From: Oculatella sp. LEGE 06141
GTDB taxonomy: Bacteria > Cyanobacteriota > Cyanobacteriia > Elainellales > Elainellaceae
Direction: 5' to 3'
Length of the DNA stretch: 64,000 bases
NCBI RefSeq assembly: GCF_015207605.1
Contig: NZ_JADEWO010000020.1
Span: 37,337 to 101,336 of the forward strand
Shown here: one piece after another, positions 45,070-54,400 of the stretch
Position numbering within the stretch: the stretch's first letter is position 1
Layout: each line of letters begins with the position of its first letter
Notes under the pieces: model-generated
The model's input: the letters and a program-made list of their open reading frames with translations, nothing else
Database searches by the model: none
What the model was told of the DNA's origin: nothing
Position numbers and translations under genes: made by a program

Positions 45070-48000
45070 ATGTCTGTTGACTTTTTTATCAAGCGACCCG
45101 TCTTCACTACTGTTTGCGCGCTGATTGTTTTACTGATGGGAGCCATCAGCATTCCAACTCTGCCCATTGCTCAATATCCAGATATCAGCCCCAAGCAAGT
45201 GGTCGTCACCACCAATTACATTGGTGCCGATGCTCAAACGGTTGAAAGTGCGGTAACCAACATCATCGAGCGAGAAATTAATGGTGTCGAAGGGTTGCGC
45301 TACATGAATTCCAGTAGCAGCAATGACGGCACCAGTTCTGTCACCATTACCTTTGATGCCTCCCGCGATCAAGATATTGCTGCGGTAGATGTGCAAAACC
45401 GGGTGTCTGCGGCAGAACCCCAACTTCCAGAAGAAGTGATTCAATCTGGGGTAACGGTTAGCAAGGAATCGAGTAGCCTGCTGATGGGGTTTGCGCTATT
45501 TTCCGAAACCCCAGGAGAGTATGACAGCCTCTTTCTGAGCAACTACGCCGACCTGTATCTAGTTGATGCCATTAAGCGAATCGAGGGAGTCGGCAACGTT
45601 CAGATCTTTGGCGAACGCAACTACGCCATGCGCGTGTGGCTTGATCCCAGACGACTCGCTAGCCGTAACTTGGGCGCGCAAGATGTTGTTGATGCGCTGC
45701 AAGAGCAAAACATTCAAGCCAGTGCCGGACGGATTGGTCAGCAACCTGCGCCGGACGATCAGGAGTTTCAAATTGACCTGCGTGCGGTTAGCCGACTAAA
45801 CGATGTCTCTCAGTTTGAAGATATCGTGGTTGCAACCACAGACAACGGCAGCTTGATCCGACTGAGAGATGTGGGTCGGGCTGAACTGGGGGCGGAAAAC
45901 TACAACTCTTTCTTGCGCTATCGCGGTCAGGAAGCGATCGGTTTAGGAATTAACCAGATTCCAGACAGTAACGCTGTTGAGGTGGCTCGGGGTGTAAAAG
46001 AAGAGATGGCGCGGCTGGCTGAAAACTTCCCGCCCGGCCTAAGCTACGGCATCGGATTTGACACAACTGAGTTCATTGAAGCATCGCTACGAGAAGTCAT
46101 CATCACCCTGCTAATTGCGGTGGGGTTAGTGGTGGCGATCATTTTTCTCTTCCTGCAAGATTGGCGAACCGCGCTGATTCCGTCTATCACCATTCCGCTG
46201 GCGCTGGTTGGCACCTTTGCCTTTGTGAATGCGTTTGGCTTTTCAATCAACAGTTTGACGCTGTTTGGTTTGACGTTGGCTACTGGAATGGTGGTGGATG
46301 ATGCGATCGTAGTTGTAGAAGACATTGCCAGACGCATTCAGGAAGATCGGCTCAAACCTCGACAGGCGGCAATCATCGCTATGCGTGAGTTGATGGGAGC
46401 CGTGGTTGCCACCTCGTTGGTGCTGATGGCCGTGTTTGTTCCGGTGGCGTTCTTTCCAGGAACGACAGGGGCACTCTATCGGCAGTTTGCCTTAACCATT
46501 GCCTTTTCGATTGTCATTTCAACCTTCCTGGCGTTGACGCTCACTCCCATGCTGTCGGGTTTGTTGCTGCGTCGCAAAGGCAGAGACCGGAGCTTGTTGG
46601 GGCGCTTCTTTGGAGCGTTTAATTACTTCCTGGACGGGACGCGAAATCGATACGCACGCTCTCTCCGCTTTTTGGTTCGCGTTAAGGCGATCGTGCTGAT
46701 TGCCTTTGTCGGTATGCTGTGTTTGACCGGATGGCTCTATACGGCTGTTCCATCTGCGTTTTTGCCCGAAGAAGATCAGGGTTATTTCATTACGATCATT
46801 CAGGCTCCAGAAGGGGTATCGCTAAACTACACCAGCAAGGTGATGCAGCAGGTTGAGGAAATGATCTTGCCGTTACCTGAGGTGCGGGCAACCTTTGCGG
46901 TGGGTGGCTTTAGCCTGGGAAGCGGTGCCACTGCAAACAGCGGTGCCATTTTTACAACCCTGAATCCCTGGGAAGATCGCGATCGCCCCGTTCAGGCCAT
47001 CATTGGTGGATTGTTTGGTCAGTTCATGGGAATTTCTGAAGCCAATGTGTTTCCCGTTAACCCGCCTCCTATTCCGGGTTTAGGCAGTTTCGGCGGATTC
47101 CAGTTTCAGCTTCAAGATCGCGAAGGGAGACTGGATATTCAAGACCTCGTTGGTTACAAGGATCAGATTCAGGGTGCTGCCAATCAACAGCCAGAGTTAC
47201 AGGGCGTGTTCAGTACCTATGCTGCCAATACCCCACAACTGCTGATTGAAGTTAACCGTAACCGTGCCAAATCGTTGCAGGTGCCAATTGACGATATCTT
47301 TAGTACGCTGCAAACCTATCTGGGGTCGCGCTACGTTAATGATTTCAATCTGGGGCAACGAACCTATCGCGTTTATGTTCAGGCCGATCAGCAGTTCCGG
47401 CAAAATCCAGAAGCCATTAACCAACTGTATGTGCGCTCAGAACTGGATGAAATGATTCCCCTGAGCAACTTGGTGACTGTTACTCCCACCACTGGGGCAC
47501 AAACAATCAACCACTACAACCTCTTTCGTTCCATTGAAATTAACGGTGCCCCGGCACCGGGGCGAAGTTCGGGTCAGGCGATCGCAGCAATGGAACGAGC
47601 CGCCGCACAAGTGTTACCCGCCAGCGTCGGCTACGAGTGGGCAGGCACCTCTCTGGAAGAGATCGAATCGGGTGGGCAAGCTCCGATTATCTTTGGCTTA
47701 GGATTAGTTCTCGTGTTTCTGGTGCTGGCGGCTCAGTATGAGAGCTACATCGATCCGACCATTATTATGCTGGCGGTGCCGTTGGCGATTATGGGAGCGT
47801 TAGCCGCTCAAATGCTGCGTGGCTTGCCCAACGATGTGTATTGCCAGGTGGGTCTGGTAATGTTGATCGGTTTAGCTAGTAAGAACTCGATTTTGATTGT
47901 GGAATTTGCCAATCAATTACGAGAGCAGGGGCGATCGATCGTTGAAGCAGCACTGGAAGCGTCTGAACTCCGTCTGCGCCCCATCTTGATGACCGCAATC

Positions 48001-48279
48001 TCGACGCTGGTGGGTATTTTTCCACTGGTGATTGCGGTTGGTGCGGGTGCTGGAAGTCGGCAATCGCTGGGTACAGCCGTCTTTGGCGGTATGTTCATTG
48101 CTACGTTCCTCAGTCTGTTTGTCGTCCCGATTTTGTACATCGTGATCAAGTCGCTTAGCGATCGCCTCCGCCCCACTCGCAGACGACCCAGACGGGTTGA
48201 AGATGAAACGGTGGAAGACAACCTCACCAGAGTTGAAAGCCCAACCGGCAGCTACCGGATTGAAGGGAGTCCTGAGTAG
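45070..48279 (+). CDS. RND multidrug efflux permease (HAE1, AcrB-like)
   Basis: A 1069-residue proton-driven pump with twelve predicted helices and two large periplasmic loops. It starts MSVDFFIKRPVFTTVCALIV as usual for HAE1 members. The proton-relay residues are present: Asp410-Asp411 in GMVVDDAIVVVEDI and Lys938 in GLASKNSILIVEFA. It is very like AcrB/MexB in length and motif order. It exports hydrophobic or amphipathic compounds from the inner membrane or periplasm together with the adaptor encoded just upstream. The last 30 residues are charged. A strong terminator follows at 48324-48353. Confidence 0.95.
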   Translation: MSVDFFIKRPVFTTVCALIVLLMGAISIPTLPIAQYPDISPKQVVVTTNYIGADAQTVESAVTNIIEREINGVEGLRYMNSSSSNDGTSSVTITFDASRDQDIAAVDVQNRVSAAEPQLPEEVIQSGVTVSKESSSLLMGFALFSETPGEYDSLFLSNYADLYLVDAIKRIEGVGNVQIFGERNYAMRVWLDPRRLASRNLGAQDVVDALQEQNIQASAGRIGQQPAPDDQEFQIDLRAVSRLNDVSQFEDIVVATTDNGSLIRLRDVGRAELGAENYNSFLRYRGQEAIGLGINQIPDSNAVEVARGVKEEMARLAENFPPGLSYGIGFDTTEFIEASLREVIITLLIAVGLVVAIIFLFLQDWRTALIPSITIPLALVGTFAFVNAFGFSINSLTLFGLTLATGMVVDDAIVVVEDIARRIQEDRLKPRQAAIIAMRELMGAVVATSLVLMAVFVPVAFFPGTTGALYRQFALTIAFSIVISTFLALTLTPMLSGLLLRRKGRDRSLLGRFFGAFNYFLDGTRNRYARSLRFLVRVKAIVLIAFVGMLCLTGWLYTAVPSAFLPEEDQGYFITIIQAPEGVSLNYTSKVMQQVEEMILPLPEVRATFAVGGFSLGSGATANSGAIFTTLNPWEDRDRPVQAIIGGLFGQFMGISEANVFPVNPPPIPGLGSFGGFQFQLQDREGRLDIQDLVGYKDQIQGAANQQPELQGVFSTYAANTPQLLIEVNRNRAKSLQVPIDDIFSTLQTYLGSRYVNDFNLGQRTYRVYVQADQQFRQNPEAINQLYVRSELDEMIPLSNLVTVTPTTGAQTINHYNLFRSIEINGAPAPGRSSGQAIAAMERAAAQVLPASVGYEWAGTSLEEIESGGQAPIIFGLGLVLVFLVLAAQYESYIDPTIIMLAVPLAIMGALAAQMLRGLPNDVYCQVGLVMLIGLASKNSILIVEFANQLREQGRSIVEAALEASELRLRPILMTAISTLVGIFPLVIAVGAGAGSRQSLGTAVFGGMFIATFLSLFVVPILYIVIKSLSDRLRPTRRRPRRVEDETVEDNLTRVESPTGSYRIEGSPE

Positions 48280-48323
48280 CCAACCATCGGTTGCTGGTTG
48301 AAAAGTTTGCCTCGCTCCATCAC

Positions 48324-48353
48324 AAAGCCCCGGATTAATCCGGGGCTTTTTTT
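48324..48353 (+). terminator. Terminator of the RND efflux operon
   Basis: AAAGCCCCGGATTAATCCGG continues into GGCTTTTTTT: a perfect stem with minimal loop and seven T. A textbook intrinsic terminator. Confidence 0.92.
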
Positions 48354-48470
48354 GCGTTTTTTTAAACTTCGTAGAAAAATGTGAACCCGACCTGCATCTG
48401 AGCTTCCAAGCGAATATAGTTTTTAGAAAATAACCCGATAGCAGGATGTGCCTCGGCCAGGAGAACAAAT

Positions 48471-48674
48471 ATGAGCGTTAGATGTGTTGCTTGCTCCGGT
48501 ATTCTCACCTGTGCGATTGGTGCCGTTTTAGGGGTTGCGGTTGCCGAGATTAATCAGGGCGATCTCAACCCTCAAGCCCCCAGGCATTATGCCATTGTCG
48601 GTTCGGTTCTGGGATTGGCGATCGGTTCTGGTCAGGAAGCCATTCGTCAACTCGACCGGGAAGAAGCTGAGTAG
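48471..48674 (+). CDS. Small membrane protein, 67 residues
   Basis: Starts MSVRCVACSGILTCAIGAVL and has two short hydrophobic stretches (about 8-25 and 41-52) with Gly/Ala-rich, glycine-zipper-like spacing. It ends in a charged tail (RQLDREEAE). The ribosome site GGAG is about 9 bases before the ATG. Family unknown. A 29-base hairpin follows 37 bases downstream. Confidence 0.65.
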   Translation: MSVRCVACSGILTCAIGAVLGVAVAEINQGDLNPQAPRHYAIVGSVLGLAIGSGQEAIRQLDREEAE

Positions 48675-48711
48675 GATCTCATATCGCGATCGCCGGAAAA
48701 ATAGCAACTTG

Positions 48712-48740
48712 GGGCTTCAAGCGTAAGCCTTGAAGCCCCA
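48712..48740 (+). terminator. Stable hairpin after the 67-residue gene
   Basis: GGGGCTTCAAG/CTTGAAGCCCC, a perfect 11-bp stem with a 7-base loop. There is no clear T-run, so it may be a 3'-end stabiliser or a bidirectional terminator. Confidence 0.6.
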
Positions 48741-48925
48741 GAAATTGAGGGTAATTTCACACCATCAATTGTCTTTAAGTCAGTCCAAAATCAGTCCAAT
48801 AGCGCGATCGCTGTGTTTAGCTCACCTGCTTCGAGTGCCATACTTCCTCAGCCGTCGTGTTGCTCTCTTCTAGCACACTTGCCTCACAGACTAAACTAAA
48901 GCGATCGCACATGGGGATTTTCTGT

Positions 48926-49240
48926 CTACCCGTTAAAGTTGGACTTCATGGCTTTGTTTTGCAACCGTCTGCTTCTTTTCCAACAGGTCAGCAGGGATCG
49001 AGGACGTTGCGTTAGCCTGACGGGAGTAGCCTTACCTGTTTGATAGGATGCTCTCCAGTTCCAGCGGTATTGGGTTTGGCCGTGGCTGATACTGCGCCAA
49101 CAAAGATTAATGCGTAACCATAGCCTATTAGTGTGGTGTTGATTCACTTGAGTTGGCTCCGCCATTGGCTGCCAATGTCCGGCCAGTTTAGTGTTGCGTG
49201 CAGCGGTGTCCGTCCAGTGATTCATTCCTGTACTAGTCAT
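48926..49240 (-). CDS. Possible 104-residue basic, Trp-rich protein
   Basis: From the ATG at 49240 the frame reads MTSTGMNHWTDTAARNTKLA, then a Trp/His/Asn/Arg-rich middle (LCWRSISHGQTQYRWNWRAS) and a basic C-terminus. GAGGA lies 12 bases before the ATG, inside an 8-codon frame (MIEETLDD, 49233-49259) whose stop overlaps this start, which suggests translational coupling. Composition is unlike ordinary genes here, and no family is recognised. It is the last of a run of tiny minus-strand frames that face the XRE gene. Confidence 0.4.
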   Translation of the reverse strand: MTSTGMNHWTDTAARNTKLAGHWQPMAEPTQVNQHHTNRLWLRINLCWRSISHGQTQYRWNWRASYQTGKATPVRLTQRPRSLLTCWKRSRRLQNKAMKSNFNG

Positions 49241-49355
49241 CCAATGTTTCCTCAATCATGGTTATAGGAAAAGCAGGTTTGGGATACGGCAGTCTAATCA
49301 ACCCTGGCGATCGCCGCATCGTGCCAGATCTGCTCATTGAGCCAGCGGTTAGTCA

Positions 49356-49490
49356 CTACTGACTCGGAGCCTTCTTTGCCGCTTCTTCCGTCGTGGCGAT
49401 CGTTGACTTAATCGTCTGTCGCTTCGCCAAAATCTGCTGAAATGCTTCCCAGAGCGCTGCTTGACTGTCTTTTGCTGCAACATAAGGCAT
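49356..49490 (-). CDS. Possible 44-residue helical protein facing the XRE gene
   Basis: From ATG at 49490 the frame reads MPYVAAKDSQAALWEAFQQI and ends KKAPSQ. It is an amphipathic, Ala/Gln/Lys-rich helical peptide with sound codon use and a HIP1-like site. A longer overlapping frame in another phase (49349-49543) is very basic and rejected. A 20-codon GTG-started frame (49294-49356, VTNRWLNEQIWHDAAIARVD) overlaps its stop. An operator-like repeat (49537-49552) lies 47 bases upstream, so the neighbouring regulator may control it. Confidence 0.5.
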   Translation of the reverse strand: MPYVAAKDSQAALWEAFQQILAKRQTIKSTIATTEEAAKKAPSQ

Positions 49491-49536
49491 ACAATGTCTG
49501 GCTTGCTAAATGGTTTGCTTGATATAGTAGGAATAG

Positions 49537-49552
49537 TTTGCAAACTGTAGTT
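49537..49552. promoter_or_regulatory. Operator-like repeat, site 1
   Basis: TTTGCAAACTGTAGTT. An almost identical copy (TTTGTAAACTGTAGTT) lies at 49618-49633. With two bases upstream it includes the perfect palindrome AGTTTGCAAACT. Such repeated sites between divergent genes are typical binding sites for an XRE repressor encoded alongside. Confidence 0.6.
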
Positions 49553-49559
49553 CGCATTT

Positions 49560-49573
49560 AGTTCACGTGTACT
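49560..49573. promoter_or_regulatory. LexA-like box
   Basis: AGTTCACGTGTACT differs in one position from the cyanobacterial LexA consensus RGTACNNNDGTWCB. It lies between the two operator-like repeats. A single match by eye is weak evidence. Confidence 0.35.
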
Positions 49574-49617
49574 ACTCTACCATCCCCCTTTGTTCTGTGC
49601 AAGATAGAACGACATGA

Positions 49618-49633
49618 TTTGTAAACTGTAGTT
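49618..49633. promoter_or_regulatory. Operator-like repeat, site 2
   Basis: TTTGTAAACTGTAGTT, identical to site 1 at 15 of 16 positions and in the same orientation, about 81 bases away and 100 bases upstream of the XRE start. Confidence 0.6.
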
Positions 49634-49733
49634 GTCAAGTGTCACACCTAATAACAGATCAGTTGTTACAGACACTTATCGAACCAAGTCTGTGACAGCG
49701 GTTCAGTTTATCGCCTCAGCTTCGTGATTGGAT

Positions 49734-50102
49734 ATGGATAATTTTGGTAAACAGGTACGCGATCGCCGCTTACGAGAAGGTTTGAGTCAAGAGGAATTGG
49801 CTCAACAGGTTGGCATTTCGCGCAACTACTTGTCTCAGATTGAGCGAGGGCAGGCAACTAATCTGTCGTGGCATGTCATGGAACGGCTAACCTCTGTTTT
49901 AGGCTTGAAGCAAGACTCGCCTGATTCCGCTCCAGAAGCACTGTCTCTATCTCCTAGCCTGGCCGAGTTCGTCAAGGCGGCAAATTTGCCACCTGATGAT
50001 GTGCTGATGTTGGCTCACTTAAAGTATCGAGGACAGCAGCCCACTACTCCTGAAAAATGGGAACTTCTCTATAACGTGATTAAGATGACTGTGGGAAAAT
50101 AA
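49734..50102 (+). CDS. XRE-family transcriptional regulator
   Basis: A 122-residue protein from ATG at 49734 (MDNFGKQVRDRRLREGLSQE). The helix-turn-helix is at about residues 6-60: the recognition part is ISRNYLSQIERG with the usual Ser-x-x-Tyr-Leu-Ser-x-Ile-Glu-Arg-Gly. The C-terminal 55 residues (LAEFVKAANLPPDDVLMLAH) form a second domain, typical of repressors whose partner is an ImmA/IrrE-type protease. The ImmA/IrrE-like gene follows 245 bases downstream. It probably represses itself and the divergent small frames through the repeated sites upstream. Confidence 0.88.
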   Translation: MDNFGKQVRDRRLREGLSQEELAQQVGISRNYLSQIERGQATNLSWHVMERLTSVLGLKQDSPDSAPEALSLSPSLAEFVKAANLPPDDVLMLAHLKYRGQQPTTPEKWELLYNVIKMTVGK

Positions 50103-50146
50103 GACCGTGGTCTTCAAAGACTGGCTTGTAGGAGTATGTGTTAATG

Positions 50147-50293
50147 GGCGTTGCTGAACGACGGTATGAATTCGCTCCTCAACCCTCCATCCTGAGAACC
50201 GTTCCACCCGTTAAAGTCCGTTAATTCTAGGGGATTTAGGGGGCGAGCAAAGCCATGACCGCTCAACAAGTCATCCGTCCATGCAGCAACGCC
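50147..50293. repeat. MITE-like repeat, family C, between XRE and ImmA genes
   Basis: The 147-bp element has inverted ends GGCGTTGCTGAACGACGG and CCGTCCATGCAGCAACGCC (imperfect). Its interior includes GGGGATTTAGGGGGCGAG, also found in family B. The GTTGAGCGGTCATG block near one end recurs at 1033-1046. It appears to have been inserted in the gap between the regulator gene and its partner gene. Confidence 0.75.
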
Positions 50294-50346
50294 TATGTAT
50301 TAACGCGCCTCTACAGAGATAGCTTGAGGTTTCGAGACGCAATCCT

Positions 50347-51219
50347 ATGAATCAGGTCAATTCAGCTCGACCGTATCGGCATCCGGGAGCAGCGTTTCTA
50401 TCGCACTACGGCACCGTTCAGTCTGAAGAGGATGTGTATCAATATGTGGAATTTCTGCGACAGGCAGCTCAATTAGATGATCAGCCTCCTATTGATCTTT
50501 CGCCCATTTATCTACACTTTGGCATTCCTACGCCTCTGCGAGTTCCTCTAGAGGAGCAGCAAGGAATTTTGGTAGATAGCCGTACTGGCATTATCTTAAT
50601 CAAAGAAGATGATCCCATTGTGCGTCAACGCTTCACCGAAGGCCACGAATTACTGGAGTTGTTGTTTGATGGGCTGGATCAGTCCAGTCCAGGCACTAAA
50701 CTTCCTGCCGAGATAGTACAGCGCAAAGAAAGATTGTGCGATCAAGGATCTGCCGATTTGTTGATGCCCAAATCATCCTTTATGCCAAAGGTTAATGAAT
50801 TAGGAATCTCATTGAATACAGGACGGGCGATCGCCACGCTCTATCAAACCTCACTAATAGCTACATTGATGCGAATGGTGCAATACACTACAAACGATTG
50901 TGCATTAGTGATGTGGCGTTCTGCATTGAAGCCTTCTGAAGTCAAGGCTTTGGGTAATTTGGACGTTCGCCCCCACAAAAAGTTGCGAATCTGGTGGAGG
51001 TTGCAATCAGCAGGCTGGACAGGCGGGTTCATCCCCAAAGACAAATCGGTGCCGTCCGATTCTCTCATTGCCACTGTTTATGACACCGGGCAGTCATTGA
51101 GCGATCGCGAAAGAATGCATCTAGGCTCCGCTGTCATTGACTGTTATGTTGAAGCGCTGCGGTTGCAGATGGGAGAAAGCAATTGTGTACTCTCGCTGTT
51201 ACATCTCCTCAACGATTAG
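50347..51219 (+). CDS. ImmA/IrrE-like metallopeptidase homologue with altered zinc motif
   Basis: A 290-residue protein. Residues about 92-145 fit the ImmA/IrrE family: RQRFTEGHELLELLFDG and KERLCDQGSADLLMP, the latter matching the E-x-x-A-N-x-F-A-x-x-L-L-M-P block. The active site is HELLE (His100-Glu104) instead of HExxH, so the second histidine ligand is replaced by Glu; Glu128 could be the third ligand. The C-terminal 140 residues are an uncharacterised domain with Trp/Lys patches. Relatives cleave XRE repressors after DNA damage. The changed ligand could mean a different metal, lower activity or a non-catalytic sensor. Confidence 0.82.
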   Translation: MNQVNSARPYRHPGAAFLSHYGTVQSEEDVYQYVEFLRQAAQLDDQPPIDLSPIYLHFGIPTPLRVPLEEQQGILVDSRTGIILIKEDDPIVRQRFTEGHELLELLFDGLDQSSPGTKLPAEIVQRKERLCDQGSADLLMPKSSFMPKVNELGISLNTGRAIATLYQTSLIATLMRMVQYTTNDCALVMWRSALKPSEVKALGNLDVRPHKKLRIWWRLQSAGWTGGFIPKDKSVPSDSLIATVYDTGQSLSDRERMHLGSAVIDCYVEALRLQMGESNCVLSLLHLLND

Positions 51220-51248
51220 ATATCTCTGCCTCTTGCCTCATCAAACGC

Positions 51249-51280
51249 CAGCCAGGATGCAAGTAATAGCATCCTGGCTG
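51249..51280. terminator. Hairpin between the ImmA-like gene and the giant gene
   Basis: CAGCCAGGATGC/GCATCCTGGCTG, a perfect 12-bp stem with an 8-base loop, 30 bases after the ImmA-like stop. There is no T-run, but a stop for both convergent transcripts is plausible. Confidence 0.6.
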
Positions 51281-51469
51281 AGGTGTGTGATATGAGGTAT
51301 TTGTCGCTACCAGTTCAGAGTGATGGCACTGCGTAAATTTGAGGAACCAAGGGTTTCTGGCAGTAGCTAGGTTTCAATAGTGGTCAACTTAATGCTCTGC
51401 CCTTCCAGCCATTGCTCTTTTGTCTGCCTCTTGTTGAGAAGGGTAAAAGATATCAGGCAAGGATAACTA

Positions 51470-54400
51470 TCAGATTCTGCTAACAAAGTCCGCCTGACTG
51501 ATTTGGTTAGAGTTCGTTCCTATCAACACGGCAACCGTTTTGTTCTGGAATTCAATTAGGGTATTTTTGCCATTTTGAACTACCTCTATCTGACCAAAAA
51601 CCTTTTTGGCGTTTACCCCGGTGAGTGTTAGTTTATCAACTCCATCTTCAAAGTCTTGAATTAAGGCAATGCCTTGACGGTTCAAAACGAAGACATCTTT
51701 CCCGGCACCGCCACTCATCTGATTTTTGCCTTTGCCACCATCCAGAATATCATTACCTCTACCACCTACTAAGATGTCGTTCCCCTGCCCACCCAGACAG
51801 CGATCGTTGCCAATACCGCCAATCAGCTTGTCGTTACCAGCACTTCCAACTAGTAGATCGTTGCCGCTGTCGCCAGTGAGCTTGTCATCACCGGCTTCAC
51901 CATAAAGCTCGTCATTTTCTTGCCCACCAAAGAGCCGATCGTTACCGCTGCCGCCGTAGAGTTTATCCCTTCCTTCAAGGCCATAGATTTTATCGTTACC
52001 TGCACCCCCATACATTATATCATTGCCATTTTCACCGTAGAGCGTGTCATTTCCGTCTTCTCCATACAAAATATCGTTTCCGTTTTCGCCAGAAATGATG
52101 TCGTTTCCTGTGCCACCATAAATTAGATCATCTCCATCACCGCCCGTTAAAACATCATCTCCATCCAGGCCGTTGATGATATCGTCTTTCTCGCGTCCTA
52201 TAATTTGATCCGGTAGAACGGAGCCATCGATGGCTTTGGCAATGACTGTCAAGTTGAAGGCGGGTAAGCTAGTGTTTGCTAGACCATCAGAAACACTAAT
52301 CACAATGTCTGTAGTAGTCCCTGCATTCCCCTGCACTGGAGTACCGCTCAGCTTACCAGTTGCCGGATCAAATGTGGCCCAAATCGGTTTGTTCTGAATA
52401 GAAAAGGTTAGTGAGCTACTGTCAACATCCTGTGCAAATGGAATGAATTCATAGGAGAATTCCTCGTCGATACTTAGTTTGGGAGTTCCTGTAATCGTAG
52501 GAGCATCATTAACGGCATTAACGGTAATATCAATTGCATCATTGTCGGAACGGATACCGCCACTACCAGCGTTGCCGCGATCGTTCGTAGTAATGACCAG
52601 CGTATCTTTACCGTTGTAGTTGAGGTTGCCACGGTAAACCAAGCCATTCAATGCTGCATTGATGTTAGCGATCGTACCATTAAATGTAAGAATTGAAGCG
52701 GACGATGTTCCTTGAGTAAAGGTTAATCCTGTCGTTTGCGCCAGAGACAGCGTTCCTTTCGCAACCGATAGGGTTACTTCAGCTAAACCCGTACCTTCGT
52801 CAACATCTGTGTCGCTAATGCTAATTGCATTCCCTTTGATACTGCTAAAAACCAGATCGGTGTCTTCATTCACTGTCTGTGCCAACGGCACTGAGTTGAT
52901 AGGCGCATCGTTGACTGCTGTGACTAAGATGCCAACAGATTTACTTGTCGTTAACGTACCTCCAGCACCGCTGTTACCTTGATCGCTGGCAATAACTGTA
53001 AGTTTGTCCAGCCCATGATAGTTATCATTTCCCTGATACGCCAGACTCTCTAGGGCAGCATTAATGGCTGCAAGAGTACCAGAGAAGGACATCGTGATGT
53101 CTGCTTTGCCGCTACCTTGAGAGAAAGTTAATCCCTCTACGTTCCCCAGGGTCAATACGCCGTTGTTAACCGTTAGCGTGACAAGCTGCGGATTATTACC
53201 AGCGTCAACGTCGCTGATTAAAATGCGGTTGTTTCCAGTGAAACTCAAGACCGTATCTTCAGCAACGGTCTGTGTATCGGAACTGGCGATAACAGGTGCA
53301 TCATTAATCGCATCAACATTGATGGTAACCAGATTGATTGCAGATTTAGGGCCACCGCTCCCGTTATTACCGAGATCGTTGACTTCAATTTGAACAGAGG
53401 CTTTACCATTAAAGTTGGTGGTCGGTTTGAATAATGCTCCATCCAAAGCAGCATTAATATCCGTTAAGTTACCCGTCAAAGTGATGACTGCATCGTCTGT
53501 ACCAGTGCCAGTCGAAAAGGTTAAGCCAGTTGTGCGACTGAGGGTTAGTGTCCCTTGAGTTGTAGTCAGCTTGGCTTGAATCAGGCTGTCCCCAGCATCT
53601 GGATCAGCGATACTCAAACGTGCGTTACTATCGAAGATAAACGGCGTATCTTCATTAATAGTTTGTTCGTTGGGAACCGTGATCTCGGGCGGATCATTTT
53701 CTGAAGCTACTTCAATAATGGTTTTGACTGGATTGCTGATTCCACCATCACCGTCATCAATGGTGATCGAAATGGTGCGACTACCAATTGGTACATCTGA
53801 AGTATTGCGGTAGGTTAAATTTTGAATCAACGCTTTAACAGCGGCTGGTGTCGCACTGTTGTTGAAATTGACAAGCAGTTTCTTGCCATTGCTACCATCG
53901 TTGACGGTATCGACCATCCCGATAGTTACGCCTCCAAAGGCTACGTTGATTCCATCAAAACTGATCTGTCCCGATCCGGTGCCCTGGTTGCGGAATGAAA
54001 GCTGATCTTCTGCACTGCCGCCGTTGCTATAGGTGATGCTGAGGTTGCCCCCGTCAAAGTCGGCTGAGTCTACATCTGTCACCGTCACGCTTTCGTCAAT
54101 TAACGCTGGAGCTGCGTTGACTTCTGTACCAGCAAAGTAAACTAAACTGACTAATCCTGCGATCGCTGGGGCATCGTTGACGTTGGTGAAATTAACTGTT
54201 GCAGCCTGAGCTGTAGTGGTTGCTGCGCCATCGCTGACACTAACTTTATAGGAAGGTGCTATTTCACCACCGTCATGAACAAAACGTACTTGCCCTGCTG
54301 CTACCTGCGCTTGAGTAAAGCTAGTTCCAGTGATTCCATTAATCCGAAAGCTGCCATTTTGAACATTGTTGACCGTGAAGATTAAATCAGCAGCGTTGTT

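Noticed and set aside
49349..49543. 64-codon minus-strand frame with a very basic C-terminus
   Set aside because: Another phase (49356-49490) gives a more normal amphipathic protein with coupled downstream frames, so this one is likely a shadow.
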